From the NCBI GenBank assembly GCA_024635795.1, contig JAGXIH010000017.1, forward strand, positions 310,001 through 374,000: 64,000 nucleotides of DNA, given 5' to 3'. This document shows positions 34,613-43,777 of the stretch, piece after piece. Numbering within the stretch: the stretch's first letter is position 1; every line of letters begins with the position of its first letter. Both the position numbers and the translations under genes were made by a program. The notes under the pieces are model-generated. The model was not told where the DNA came from and did no database searches. It saw only the letters and a program-made list of their open reading frames with translations. The DNA comes from Salegentibacter sp. (lineage in GTDB: Bacteria > Bacteroidota > Bacteroidia > Flavobacteriales > Flavobacteriaceae).

Positions 34613-34987
34613 ATGAAAAATTCAGCAACAAAAATATTACTTTCTATCCTTGTGGTGAGCCTCGGGCTTTTTACCGCTTGTAAGGATGAAGAAAAAGCAA
34701 CAGAAACCAGCAAAGAGACACCGAGTGTAAATTCCACTACCCAGGAAAGCAACACCAGTACTTCTGAAGCACCCGAGTTAAATCCGAAACACGGAGAACC
34801 TTTTCACCGATGTGATATTCCGGTAGGAGCACCCTTAAGTCAGGCCGCCTCTACCCAGCAAAATACCAACACGCAAAGTACACAGTCTCCGGTGCGATTG
34901 AAGAGCTCAACCCCTAAGATCAATCCGCCTCACGGAGAACCTGGTCATTCCTGTTCAATTCCAGTTGGCGCACCTTTGGAAGGATAG
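34613..34987 (+). CDS. Lipoprotein with duplicated HGEPxHxC motif
   Basis: 124 residues. A lipoprotein signal (LGLFTAC) is followed by a Ser/Thr/Glu-rich linker and two copies of one motif, NPKHGEPFHRCDIPVGAPL (residues about 57-75) and NPPHGEPGHSCSIPVGAPL (about 103-121). The consensus NPxHGEPxHxCxIPVGAPL keeps two His and one Cys per copy, which could bind copper or zinc. The motif occurs in other Bacteroidota proteins of unknown role, to my recollection. A terminator follows directly. Confidence 0.75.
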   Translation: MKNSATKILLSILVVSLGLFTACKDEEKATETSKETPSVNSTTQESNTSTSEAPELNPKHGEPFHRCDIPVGAPLSQAASTQQNTNTQSTQSPVRLKSSTPKINPPHGEPGHSCSIPVGAPLEG

Positions 34988-35002
34988 AATAAATTTCAGC
35001 AT

Positions 35003-35040
35003 AAAAAAATCCGTAGCTCATCAGAACCACGGATTTTTTT
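35003..35040. terminator. Intrinsic terminator
   Basis: AAAATCCGT and ACGGATTTT arms around a 13-base loop with long A and T runs (35003-35040), between two convergent genes and usable in both directions. Confidence 0.85.
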
Positions 35041-35059
35041 ATAGAAAATTCCTGATAAT

Positions 35060-36601
35060 TTAATCCAGACCTCCTCTTCGGGTAGCATCTCTTGGTTCCG
35101 GCCAGGTCATCTGCTCTCCTGTTCTTCTGCTAACAGGTAGCACACTTTTCTCACGGGAAGACGTTTCGGGATCTTCACTCGCCATATAGGTGAGAATCGC
35201 GGTTAAGATCACATTGCTTCTCACATCGTCAAAAACGATCTTGTCGTAAGTATCTAAATTCGTATGCCAGGTATAGTTCCAGTAATTCCAGCTGAGCGAA
35301 CTCAGCATAAAGCCCGGAGCACCTGCTGCTACGAAAGAAGAATGATCTGAACCTCCACCGGAAGGAGTTCCGGGAAAAGTAGTTTCAATATCATACTTGA
35401 TCTCATCGGGCACCGGTTCCATCCATCTGCCAAGGTAATCGTAAGCGTGCAGGAATCCCTGACCGCTAATACTAGCTACTCTTCCCGTACCGTTGTCCTG
35501 ATTAAATAAGGCCTGAACATTCTCCACAATTTCAGGATTGTCTTTTACAAATGCACGGGATCCATTTAGGCCCTGCTCCTCACTGCCCCAATGTCCGGCT
35601 ATGATAGTCCGTTTTGGGTTAGGGTAAAGTTTCTTTAAAATTCTCATGGTTTCCATCATCACCATTGTTCCTGTACCATTATCGGTCGCACCGGTTCCGC
35701 CATCCCAGGAATCGAAATGAGCAGAAAGAATAATATATTCCTCAGGTTTTTCGCTGCCTTCAATTCTCGCGATGGTATTAAATGTTGGAACTTCACCAAG
35801 ATCTTCCGATTCAGCTACGATCTTGAGTTTCGGTTTATCCCCATATTCTGCAAGTCGGTAAACCAGGCCATAGTCCTCCAGATTCATATCAACAGTGGGG
35901 ATATTTTCAGTATACGCTCCAAAAATTTTGTTTGCACCAAAACCGTGGGACCAGTAAGAGGTTACAATGGCAGCAGCTCCTGCTTTTTCAAGAGCAAGGT
36001 GAAGACTCTTGTTATTGTGACCTGTTTTTTCCATTTTTTCCCTCCAGGCTTGTTCCTGCTTCTCACGTTGATCTTTCATTTTTTGAAAAGATTCCTCGGT
36101 GGCCCATTCTTCCCAGTTTTCATCGGGTCTCCCTGAAGGCTGATACATGGAAGCCAAAACAATCTTACCTTTTACTGCTGCCAGATTCTTTACGAAATCA
36201 AGAGAATCAGAAGCGTCAGGTAACAAAACTACCTCGGCGGTAACTCCCTTCTTTTTAGTCGAAGGACTCCAGGCCAGTTGGCGAGCTCGTAGGCTCTGAA
36301 CTCTTGGCTCAATAAGATCGACGTGGGTAACCCCGCGTTCCCAGCCTTTCCATGTTCCCCACTGTTGCTTTTCGGCGTCAATGCCCCAGCTTTCATATTT
36401 TTTGACTGCCCAATCGTGAGCATTCTTCATTTGTGGAGTTCCCACCAGGCGTGGACCAATCACATCCATTAACTCATGCCCAAGTTGCTCAAGCTGTGAA
36501 TTTTCATTGGCTTCCTTAATAATACTTTCAACAATCTGGTCCTGGGCGGTAACAGACATAGAAACCAGAAAAAAGCAGAATAATAGTAAGTTATACTTCA
36601 T
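35060..36601 (-). CDS. M28-family zinc aminopeptidase, secreted
   Basis: 513 residues with signal peptide (SMSVTAQ). A PA-like insert spans roughly residues 130-260. The M28 di-zinc site is visible: SAHFDSWDGGTGATDNGTG supplies a His and a bridging Asp, GHWGSEEQGL the catalytic Glu pair, and later FNQDNGTG and SGGGSDHSSF the remaining ligands. It should remove N-terminal residues from peptides in the periplasm or outside the cell. A promoter lies in the 192-base gap shared with the divergent S9 peptidase, a pairing that suggests peptide use. Confidence 0.93.
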   Translation of the reverse strand: MKYNLLLFCFFLVSMSVTAQDQIVESIIKEANENSQLEQLGHELMDVIGPRLVGTPQMKNAHDWAVKKYESWGIDAEKQQWGTWKGWERGVTHVDLIEPRVQSLRARQLAWSPSTKKKGVTAEVVLLPDASDSLDFVKNLAAVKGKIVLASMYQPSGRPDENWEEWATEESFQKMKDQREKQEQAWREKMEKTGHNNKSLHLALEKAGAAAIVTSYWSHGFGANKIFGAYTENIPTVDMNLEDYGLVYRLAEYGDKPKLKIVAESEDLGEVPTFNTIARIEGSEKPEEYIILSAHFDSWDGGTGATDNGTGTMVMMETMRILKKLYPNPKRTIIAGHWGSEEQGLNGSRAFVKDNPEIVENVQALFNQDNGTGRVASISGQGFLHAYDYLGRWMEPVPDEIKYDIETTFPGTPSGGGSDHSSFVAAGAPGFMLSSLSWNYWNYTWHTNLDTYDKIVFDDVRSNVILTAILTYMASEDPETSSREKSVLPVSRRTGEQMTWPEPRDATRRGGLD

Positions 36602-36633
36602 CGTAAAGTTTTAGATTGACATTATTTGATGCT

Positions 36634-36663
36634 CAAATATATCATATTTAGCCCAAAGCCAAA
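36634..36663 (-). promoter_or_regulatory. Promoter of the M28 peptidase gene
   Basis: On the minus strand TTTG (36663-36660), an 18-base spacer and TATATTTG (36641-36634), both perfect matches, leave a 32-base leader before the ATG at 36601. Confidence 0.65.
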
Positions 36664-36793
36664 GTGCGGTTTCTTTCCTAAAAAAAGCGAAATCAAAGCT
36701 TCAGGATTTTTTTCAGAAATTAAGTATCTTGCCTCTCAGCAAAACAACCCACCTCAGGTTTCATAAATCTTAACCTGAAACAAAATTTCACAT

Positions 36794-39160
36794 ATGAGAA
36801 AAACATTACTTCTTTTATTCATTTTCAGCCTCATCTCTACAAATGGGTTTACCCAGGAGAGCGAACTTTCAGTAGAACAAATAATGCAGGATCCCTCCTG
36901 GATGGGAACTTTTCCCGAAAATATTAAATGGGGTTACGATAGCCGGAATATTTATTTTGATTATAATCCCAATGCTAATCCGGGCGATTCCCTTTATAAG
37001 ATCAATGTTCAGAACAAATCTGAAATCCGGAAAGTAAGCCTGGAAGAACGCAGAGAAATGATTCCCGCCGCAGGCGATCTTAATAAAAAAAGAACGAAAA
37101 AGCTCATTATTGAAAACGACAATCTAGCCATCGCCGATCTGAAATCCGGCAAGATCACCGAGCTTGTTGATCTTTCAGAAAAAATTGAAGATCCACAATT
37201 CATGGCCGATGAGAATCTGTTGACTTTTACTTCTGGAAATAACGCCTATCTCTTCAACCTAAAAAATGCCCGGCTTGATCAGCTTACTAAAATCGAAAAA
37301 GGGGAAAAGAAAGAGGAAAAAACCGAGGATGCTTCTGAAAAGGAGAGCTGGCTCAAGGAAGAAAACCTGGAACTCCTGGAGGTTGTAAGTGAGAGAAAAA
37401 CCAAAAAAGAAGAAACAGAAGCACACCGCAAAGCAGTTGCTGAAAAAGAAGATTTCACTTTTTACCTGGAGGATCGTACGATCAGCAATCTGCAGGTAGC
37501 ACCTAATGCGAAATATGCCACTTTTAACCTAATTACCCGTAAACGCGGTAAAAGCACCGATGTGCCTAATTATGTAGATAAATCTGGTTATACCGTTAAT
37601 CTGCCCGCCAGGTCTAAAGTAGGAGAAGATGAGACCACGGTAGAACTTGCTATTTATAATTTTGAAAAGGATACCGTTTTTATGCTGAATACTGAATCCC
37701 TTCCCGGCCTGAAAGACCTTCCCGATTATACCGAAGATTATCCCGATCGCGACTGGGAAGAAATGGAGAGAGAAGTAATCCCATCAGGCACTTATTTTTC
37801 TAATAACGGAGCAAAAGCGGTGGTTAATATCCGTTCAAAGGACAACAAAGACCGCTGGATTGCTCAACTTAACCTGGAAAATGGCGAGTTAACCAATCTT
37901 GACCGCCAGCGTGATGAAGCCTGGATCGGTGGCCCCGGGCTGGGCTATACCTTTTACGGCGGAGGTACTTTTGGCTGGTTACCTGATAACAAGCATATTT
38001 ATTTCCAAAGTGAGGAAACAGGCTATTCCCACCTTTATTTACTCAATGTAGATACCGGGAATAAAAAAGCTCTCACCAATGGGGAATTTGAAGTTTTTGA
38101 TCCCGAATTATCCAATGATAATAAACACTGGTATTTGACTACTTCGGAAGTCGGACCAGGGGAACGCCATTTTTATAAGATGCCGGTTATGGGTGGTAAA
38201 AGGGAAAAATTAACCCAGATGCCGGGGAATAATGAGGTACATCTCTCTCCAGACGAGAAATATATGGCTATCAGGTATTCATACAGCAACCAGCCCTGGG
38301 AGTTATATCTTAAGAGAACCCGTGCCAATGCCGAACCTGAAAAATTAACCAACGGACAAACAGAAGAATTCGCATCCTACCAGTGGCGCGTCCCTGAAAT
38401 GATTGAATTCGAAGCTGAAGACGGCGTAATGGTTCCTGCAAGACTCTACACTCCTACTGCCGAAACAAAGAATAACGCTGCCGTAGTGTTTGTTCACGGT
38501 GCAGGTTATCTTCAGAATGTGCATAAATGGTGGAGTAGCTATTTTAGGGAATATATGTTTCATAATCTGTTAACCGATTTGGGTTACACCGTTATCGACA
38601 TCGATTACCGCGGAAGCGCAGGTTACGGCCGCGACTGGAGAACAGCGATCTATCGCCATATGGGCGGCAAAGATCTGAGTGACCAGGTAGACGGAGTTAA
38701 ATACCTCATCGAAAATCATGACATCAATCCTGAGAAAGTTGGAATTTACGGTGGTAGCTACGGTGGCTTTATTACTTTAATGGGAATGTTCAATGAACCT
38801 GAAACTTTTAAAGCAGGAGCCGCATTACGCTCAGTGACCGACTGGGCACACTACAATCATGGGTACACTTCAAATATTCTGAATGAACCTTCAAAAGATC
38901 CCATTGCCTACCGTAGATCTTCACCTATTTATTTTGCTGAAGGCCTGGAAGGCGATCTTTTAATCGCCCACGGAATGCTGGATGTAAACGTTCATTTTCA
39001 GGATGTGGTAAGGCTTGCTCAACGTCTTATCGAACTCGAAAAAGATAACTGGGAAATGGCGGTTTATCCGGTAGAAGATCACGGGTTTGTGGAACCGAGT
39101 AGCTGGACCGATGAATATAAGCGTATCTTAAAACTATTTAACGAAAGCCTTCTGGAATAA
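36794..39160 (+). CDS. S9-family prolyl oligopeptidase-like peptidase, secreted
   Basis: 788 residues with a signal peptide (STNGFTQ). An N-terminal beta-propeller of about 480 residues covers an alpha/beta-hydrolase domain. The catalytic triad is Ser655 in YGGSYGGF, an Asp in GMLDVNVHFQD and a His in VEDHGF. A highly charged Lys/Glu segment (about residues 165-215) loops from the propeller. Dipeptidyl- or acylaminoacyl-peptidase activity is likely. Its stop overlaps the ATG of the next gene by one base (TAATG). Confidence 0.94.
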   Translation: MRKTLLLLFIFSLISTNGFTQESELSVEQIMQDPSWMGTFPENIKWGYDSRNIYFDYNPNANPGDSLYKINVQNKSEIRKVSLEERREMIPAAGDLNKKRTKKLIIENDNLAIADLKSGKITELVDLSEKIEDPQFMADENLLTFTSGNNAYLFNLKNARLDQLTKIEKGEKKEEKTEDASEKESWLKEENLELLEVVSERKTKKEETEAHRKAVAEKEDFTFYLEDRTISNLQVAPNAKYATFNLITRKRGKSTDVPNYVDKSGYTVNLPARSKVGEDETTVELAIYNFEKDTVFMLNTESLPGLKDLPDYTEDYPDRDWEEMEREVIPSGTYFSNNGAKAVVNIRSKDNKDRWIAQLNLENGELTNLDRQRDEAWIGGPGLGYTFYGGGTFGWLPDNKHIYFQSEETGYSHLYLLNVDTGNKKALTNGEFEVFDPELSNDNKHWYLTTSEVGPGERHFYKMPVMGGKREKLTQMPGNNEVHLSPDEKYMAIRYSYSNQPWELYLKRTRANAEPEKLTNGQTEEFASYQWRVPEMIEFEAEDGVMVPARLYTPTAETKNNAAVVFVHGAGYLQNVHKWWSSYFREYMFHNLLTDLGYTVIDIDYRGSAGYGRDWRTAIYRHMGGKDLSDQVDGVKYLIENHDINPEKVGIYGGSYGGFITLMGMFNEPETFKAGAALRSVTDWAHYNHGYTSNILNEPSKDPIAYRRSSPIYFAEGLEGDLLIAHGMLDVNVHFQDVVRLAQRLIELEKDNWEMAVYPVEDHGFVEPSSWTDEYKRILKLFNESLLE

Positions 39161-40386
39161 TGGACATAAATTTTGTACGCCGGCAGTTTCCGGCACTGGA
39201 ACAGGACTTCACCTATATGGATAACGCCGGAGGGTCACAGACCCTCGCCAAGGTAGCCGAAAGAATAAGTGGTTACCTTTTACATCATAATGTCCAGCTG
39301 GGTGCTTCTTATAAAGTTTCCAGAGAAGCCGGTGAGAAATTGAGTTACGCAACCAATGAGGTGTCAAAGTTTATTAATGCCTCTCGTCCTGAAGAGGTGG
39401 TGATAGGACCGTCCTCGAGTATGCTTCTTCGTATCTTAAGCCTTAGTCTAAGCAAACAATGGCAGGAAGGAGATGAGGTAATAGTCACCAACACCGATCA
39501 TGAAGCTAATGTTTCCCCCTGGACCGATCTGGAAAAAAATGGTATAAAGGTAAAGGTCTGGAAAGTAAACCCCGACACCCTGGAACTGGAGCTTTCCGAA
39601 CTTGAAAAATTGATTTCTAAGCATACGAAGCTGGTTGCAGTTAACCATGCTTCAAATGTACTTGGGACAATTAATCCTATAAAAAAGATCACGGAAATAG
39701 TACACAGAGCCGGGGCATTGATTTGCGTTGATGGCGTAGCTTATGCGCCCCACAGGCAGGTAAATGTGAAAGAACTGGATGTAGATTTTTATGTTTTTAG
39801 CTGGTATAAAACCTACGGTCCCCATCTTGCTGTTATGTACGGGAAATACGATTTACTGTACGAAATGGACGGGATAAACCATTATTTTTTCGGCAAGAAG
39901 GATGTCCCATATAAGTTTCAGCCCGGCAATTTCAATTTTGAGCTCACTTATAGTCTCCTGGGGATTACCGAATATTTTGAAGAATTTTACCGGGAGCATT
40001 TCCGCAGTACCAAAAAATTAGAAACTTCCGAAAAACTGGCTAAAAGCTTCGATATTATCGCCAGATATGAAGAAAGAATTAGCCTTCCCTTATTGACATT
40101 TCTGAGAGAAAATCCATATATCAGGATAATAGGTTATCCTGAAGCCGATAGAAATAAGAGAGTTCCTACCATTTCCTTTGTCCATTCCAGGATGAAAAGC
40201 GATGAAATCGTGAAACAGGTAGATGAGCATCGCATCGGAATCAGGTTTGGAGACTTTTATGCTAAAAAGCTCATCAAAGATCTCGGCCTGAAGGAAAAAA
40301 ACGGCGTGGTTAGGATAAGCCTGGTACATTACAATACCGCCGATGAAGTAAAACGACTGATTGGAGTATTGAGGAAAATCCTTTAA
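39160..40386 (+). CDS. Class V PLP-dependent aminotransferase, cysteine-desulfurase-like without Cys
   Basis: 408 residues. It shares the fold of IscS/CsdA: FTYMDNAGGSQT, NTDHEANVSPW, NHASNVLGTINP, DGVAYAPHRQV, and the PLP lysine Lys217 in FSWYKTYGPH. The active-site cysteine loop of true desulfurases is replaced by GIRFGDFYAKK without a cysteine, so it is more likely a lyase, epimerase or transaminase of class V. Translationally coupled to the S9 peptidase by a TAATG overlap, which hints at action on a product of peptide breakdown. Confidence 0.85.
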   Translation: MDINFVRRQFPALEQDFTYMDNAGGSQTLAKVAERISGYLLHHNVQLGASYKVSREAGEKLSYATNEVSKFINASRPEEVVIGPSSSMLLRILSLSLSKQWQEGDEVIVTNTDHEANVSPWTDLEKNGIKVKVWKVNPDTLELELSELEKLISKHTKLVAVNHASNVLGTINPIKKITEIVHRAGALICVDGVAYAPHRQVNVKELDVDFYVFSWYKTYGPHLAVMYGKYDLLYEMDGINHYFFGKKDVPYKFQPGNFNFELTYSLLGITEYFEEFYREHFRSTKKLETSEKLAKSFDIIARYEERISLPLLTFLRENPYIRIIGYPEADRNKRVPTISFVHSRMKSDEIVKQVDEHRIGIRFGDFYAKKLIKDLGLKEKNGVVRISLVHYNTADEVKRLIGVLRKIL

Positions 40387-40390
40387 AAAT

Positions 40391-40433
40391 AAAAAGCCAC
40401 GAATTCAGAAAGAGAATTCGTGGCTAATATTTT
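40391..40433. terminator. Bidirectional terminator
   Basis: AGCCACGAATTC (40395-40406) and GAATTCGTGGCT (40413-40424) are perfect 12-base arms with a six-base loop and A/T flanks, between convergent genes. Confidence 0.88.
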
Positions 40434-40448
40434 AAAGAGAACTGAAAT

Positions 40449-41591
40449 TTATCCCAAAGCCTGTTTTAGATCTTCAATAAGATCTTCCTCATCTTCAACG
40501 CCTACACTAAGACGAATAAGGGAGTCTACAACTCCGGTCTTTGTTCTTTCTTCCTGTGGAATTGAAGCGTGCGTCATACTTGCAGGGTGTCCAGCAAGAG
40601 ATTCCACTCCGCCAAGAGATTCTGCGAGAGTAAAAACCTTAAGGTTTTCTACAATATTTGTAGCACTTTTTAAAGTATTTTCCTTGGTGGTAAAAGAGAT
40701 CATACCGCCAAAACCTGTCATCTGCTTTTTAGCGATATCACGGTTAGGGTGATCTTCAAAACCAGGCCAATAAACCTTGTCAACTTTAGGATGGGTCTTC
40801 AGGAATTTTGCAACTGCTTCCCCGTTTTCACAATGTCTCTGCATACGCAGGTGTAAAGTTTTAATTCCACGAAGCACGAGGAAACTATCCTGAGGGCCGC
40901 AAACCGCACCACTGGCATTTTGAATAAAATATAATCTATCGGCCAGCTTTTCATCATTTACAACTAGTGCGCCCATCACCACATCGCTGTGCCCGCCAAG
41001 GTATTTTGTGGCGCTGTGCATCACGATATCTGCACCCAGATCCATTGGCTGCTGCAAATAGGGAGTGGCAAAAGTATTGTCTACCGCAAGTATCAAGTTA
41101 TGTTTTTTGGCGATTTCAGAAACCGCTTCGATATCGATGATATTCATCATTGGGTTGGTTGGTGTTTCCACCCAGATGAGTTTGGTATTTTCATTAATAT
41201 ACTCCTCAATTTTTGAAGCATCCTGCATCCCGATAAAATGAAATTTTATCCCAAAATTCTCGAAAATAGTAGTAAAAAGTCGGTATGAACCTCCGTAAAG
41301 GTCGTTGGTAGTAATAATTTCATCGCCCGGTTTGAACAATTTCATAACCGCATCAATCGCAGCTAGACCAGAGCCAAACGCCAATCCAAACTTTGCATTC
41401 TCAATACTGGCGAGTGACTTCTCCAAAGCCGTTCTTGTAGGATTACCACTTCGGGAATATTCAAATCCCTTGTGCCCGCCGGGGGTGGTTTGTGAATACG
41501 TACTGGTTTGATAAATTGGCGGCATTACCGAGCCGTATGCGGGGTCTGTATTTTCCTGTCCACCGTGTATAGTTTTGGTGTTGAATTTCAT
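40449..41591 (-). CDS. metB: Cystathionine gamma-synthase/lyase family protein
   Basis: 380 residues from the ATG at 41591, the usual length. It is a Cys/Met metabolism PLP enzyme: YSRSGNPTRTALEKSLA, SGLAAIDAVMKL, NDLYGGSYRL, DNTFATPYLQQP, PLP-Lys196 in HSATKYLGGHSDV, and SLGGVESLAGHPASMTHAS near the end. It catalyses gamma-replacement to cystathionine or gamma-elimination of it; the two cannot be separated by eye, so metB is provisional. The longer frame from 41639 is excluded because it would run through the promoter. Confidence 0.9.
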   Translation of the reverse strand: MKFNTKTIHGGQENTDPAYGSVMPPIYQTSTYSQTTPGGHKGFEYSRSGNPTRTALEKSLASIENAKFGLAFGSGLAAIDAVMKLFKPGDEIITTNDLYGGSYRLFTTIFENFGIKFHFIGMQDASKIEEYINENTKLIWVETPTNPMMNIIDIEAVSEIAKKHNLILAVDNTFATPYLQQPMDLGADIVMHSATKYLGGHSDVVMGALVVNDEKLADRLYFIQNASGAVCGPQDSFLVLRGIKTLHLRMQRHCENGEAVAKFLKTHPKVDKVYWPGFEDHPNRDIAKKQMTGFGGMISFTTKENTLKSATNIVENLKVFTLAESLGGVESLAGHPASMTHASIPQEERTKTGVVDSLIRLSVGVEDEEDLIEDLKQALG

Positions 41592-41608
41592 ATCCACTGA
41601 GTTTAAAC

Positions 41609-41640
41609 CAAATGTAGCATACCTGTTGGGCAATAGCAAA
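41609..41640 (-). promoter_or_regulatory. Promoter of metB
   Basis: On the minus strand TTTG (41640-41637), a 20-base spacer and TACATTTG (41616-41609) leave a 17-base leader to the ATG at 41591. It fixes that start codon. Confidence 0.65.
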
Positions 41641-41680
41641 ATTGGCTGTACCTTTATCTTTCAATTTAACAGCCATAAAA

Positions 41681-42433
41681 TTGAAAAAACTACTATCTAT
41701 TTTCAGCCTTATCTTTCTTTTTTCTGCCTGCGAGCAGGAAGCTGAAAGTCTCGAATTTTTAAATTATTCAGTAGAAAGAAGTGCCGATAACTGTGATCCT
41801 GAAACCGAAAAATGTAGCTTTATAGACCTGAATTTCCCTGTAGCTTCTGGCACTGGAACCCGGGAGAAGCAAATCAATAAAGAGATTGAAAATCACCTGA
41901 GCTATATTTTAGGCTATGAGGACGAACCCAATATTGCATCGGTAGAAGATATAGCAAAGGTCTTCATTAAGAATTATGAAAAGACCAAAAGAGATTTTCC
42001 CGGCTACAATACTGCCTGGGAGGCAACAATCTATAGTGATATTAGCTATATATCTGACAAGCTAGTCTCAATTCAGTTTAATTCTGAAGTTTTTGAAGGG
42101 GGAGCCCACGGCTACAGCAGTATTACCTGGCTGAATTTTAACCCTGAGACCGGTGAAATTTATTCCCAGGATGAACTTTTCACCGAAGATTTCAAAAATT
42201 TCGTGGAAGATAAGTTTAGAAAAGACCAGGGAATCCCGGAAGGGGAAGCCATCAACAGTACAGGTTTATTTTTCGAAAATGATGAATTTCACCTTCCGCA
42301 GAATATAGGTTTCAGCAACACCAAAGTTATTCTTTATTACAATGCCTACGAGATCGCAGCTTACGCCGATGGTCCATACCGGATGGAATTCCCTCAAACT
42401 GAAATTTCAGAATATATAAAGATTGAATTATAA
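41681..42433 (+). CDS. DUF3298/DUF4163 lipoprotein (RsiV-like fold)
   Basis: 250 residues if translation starts at the TTG at 41681, which yields LKKLLSIFSLIFLFSAC, a well-formed lipoprotein signal; the longer frame from 41642 would put 13 odd residues in front. The body fits DUF4163 plus DUF3298: SIQFNSEVFEGGAHGYSSITW is a hallmark, followed by NFNPETGEIYSQDELF. The fold is shared by the lysozyme-sensing anti-sigma factor RsiV and many periplasmic proteins. Role unknown. It begins a short run with the ArsC-like protein and the DMT transporter. Confidence 0.82.
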   Translation: MKKLLSIFSLIFLFSACEQEAESLEFLNYSVERSADNCDPETEKCSFIDLNFPVASGTGTREKQINKEIENHLSYILGYEDEPNIASVEDIAKVFIKNYEKTKRDFPGYNTAWEATIYSDISYISDKLVSIQFNSEVFEGGAHGYSSITWLNFNPETGEIYSQDELFTEDFKNFVEDKFRKDQGIPEGEAINSTGLFFENDEFHLPQNIGFSNTKVILYYNAYEIAAYADGPYRMEFPQTEISEYIKIEL

Positions 42434-42444
42434 GGTATTTCAAA

Positions 42445-42798
42445 ATGAAAAAGATCTATCACCTCTCTACCTGCGATACCAATAAAAGAATCCTTAAAGA
42501 ACTGGATCCCCCTGCGGCTTTTAAACTTCAGGATATAAAAACCGAAGGGATCACCGAAGAGCAGATCGATGAGATGAAGGAGCTTGCCGGAAGTTATGAA
42601 TCGCTTTTCAGCAAACGGGCAAGGCTCTACAGGGAGAAGGAACTTCACCTGGAAGAACTCACCGAAGACCGCTATAGAAATCTTATTCTGGAACACTACA
42701 CTTTTCTGAAACGCCCTGTGATTATTAACAACGATCATATCTTTATAGGGAACTCCAAAAAAACGGTGGAGGCTGCGAAAAAGTCAATAAATGAGTAA
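42445..42798 (+). CDS. ArsC/Spx-like thioredoxin-fold protein
   Basis: 117 residues. The N-terminus YHLSTCDTNKRIL has the single Cys10 of the ArsC/YffB/Spx family and the C-terminal KRPVIINNDHIFIG is its conserved cis-Pro region. Arsenate reductases need a second acidic partner and ars genes nearby; none exist here, so a glutathione-independent thiol role like YffB is possible. Ends eight bases inside the following transporter gene. Confidence 0.82.
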   Translation: MKKIYHLSTCDTNKRILKELDPPAAFKLQDIKTEGITEEQIDEMKELAGSYESLFSKRARLYREKELHLEELTEDRYRNLILEHYTFLKRPVIINNDHIFIGNSKKTVEAAKKSINE

Positions 42799-43687
42799 CA
42801 GAGGCCTGGCAATTATTGCAGCAACTATTGCCAGTGCGATTTATGGTGTCAACCATACGGTGGCCAAAGGGGTAATGCCCTTTCACATTGAGCCTTTCGG
42901 GTTTATATTCCTTAGGGTTTTTGGCGCGGCAATTCTTTTTTGGGCAATTAGTTTCCTCGGGCCACGAGAGAAAATAGCGACTTCAGACTGGCCAAGAATA
43001 TTGGGTTGCGCCGTTTTTGGGATGGTGATAAATATGCTGTTCTTTTTTAAAGGTCTAAGTTTATCCACCCCCATTAACAGTTCAGTGATTGTAACGCTCT
43101 CTCCTGTTATGGTGCTAATCCTTGCTTCAATTTTAATTAGAGAACGCATCACCCTTTTAAAGAGTATCGGGATAATTGTGGGGCTTGCGGGAGCGCTAAT
43201 TTTGGTTCTTTTTAGTGCAGATACCGGCAGTAATGCGCCAAATATCCCTATGGGAAATGTACTTTTTATCGTAAACGCATTTTCCTACGGACTTTATCTG
43301 ATTCTTGTAAAACCCTTAACTGCAAAATACCACCCTCTTACCCTTATGAAATGGCTTTTCTTCATTGCCGTTTTTATAAATTTCCCCATCACTATTGGCG
43401 AATTTACCGATGTTCAATGGAGCAGTTTGCCGTTTGATGCGATCTGGAAAATGGCTTTTGTGGTGGTGGGTACAACTTTTTCAACCTATTTGCTGAATAT
43501 TTATGCGCTAAAACAACTTTCGGCTTCCACCATAAGTGCATTTATTTACCTGCAACCCCTTATCGCAATCGTCTATGCTATAAGTACAGGCGCCGATTCG
43601 CTGAATCTCACCAAGGTAGTTGCCGCCTTGCTGGTGTTTGCCGGGGTTTATATGGTTACCAAAAAGAAAACTGAATTAAGGCCTTAA
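42791..43687 (+). CDS. DMT-superfamily (EamA) transporter
   Basis: 298 residues with ten membrane helices in two EamA repeats, each with a conserved Pro/Gly pattern: KGLSLSTPINSSVIVTLSP in the first and LKQLSASTISAFIYLQP in the second. Such proteins export metabolites or amino acids across the inner membrane. It overlaps the ArsC-like gene by eight bases, so they are cotranscribed. Substrate unknown. Confidence 0.9.
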   Translation: MSNRGLAIIAATIASAIYGVNHTVAKGVMPFHIEPFGFIFLRVFGAAILFWAISFLGPREKIATSDWPRILGCAVFGMVINMLFFFKGLSLSTPINSSVIVTLSPVMVLILASILIRERITLLKSIGIIVGLAGALILVLFSADTGSNAPNIPMGNVLFIVNAFSYGLYLILVKPLTAKYHPLTLMKWLFFIAVFINFPITIGEFTDVQWSSLPFDAIWKMAFVVVGTTFSTYLLNIYALKQLSASTISAFIYLQPLIAIVYAISTGADSLNLTKVVAALLVFAGVYMVTKKKTELRP

Positions 43688-43737
43688 TCAAGGACCTCGG
43701 GAAAAACCCAAAATTATGAATCGGAAAAAATATATAA

Positions 43738-43755
43738 CTCGAGGCAAGCCTCGAG
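43738..43755. repeat. 18-bp near-palindrome, REP-like
   Basis: CTCGAGGC-AA-GCCTCGAG sits in the 90-base gap between two convergent genes. It has no T run, so it is either a weak terminator hairpin or a small repetitive extragenic palindrome. Confidence 0.5.
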
Positions 43756-43777
43756 GAATTAAACCCCCAATGAGGGA

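Noticed and set aside
39160-40386. Cysteine desulfurase (iscS/sufS)
   Set aside because: The catalytic Cys loop is missing and no isc or suf genes are nearby.
42445-42798. Arsenic resistance gene arsC
   Set aside because: No arsR, arsB or acr3 near; the family includes YffB and Spx-like proteins that do not act on arsenate.
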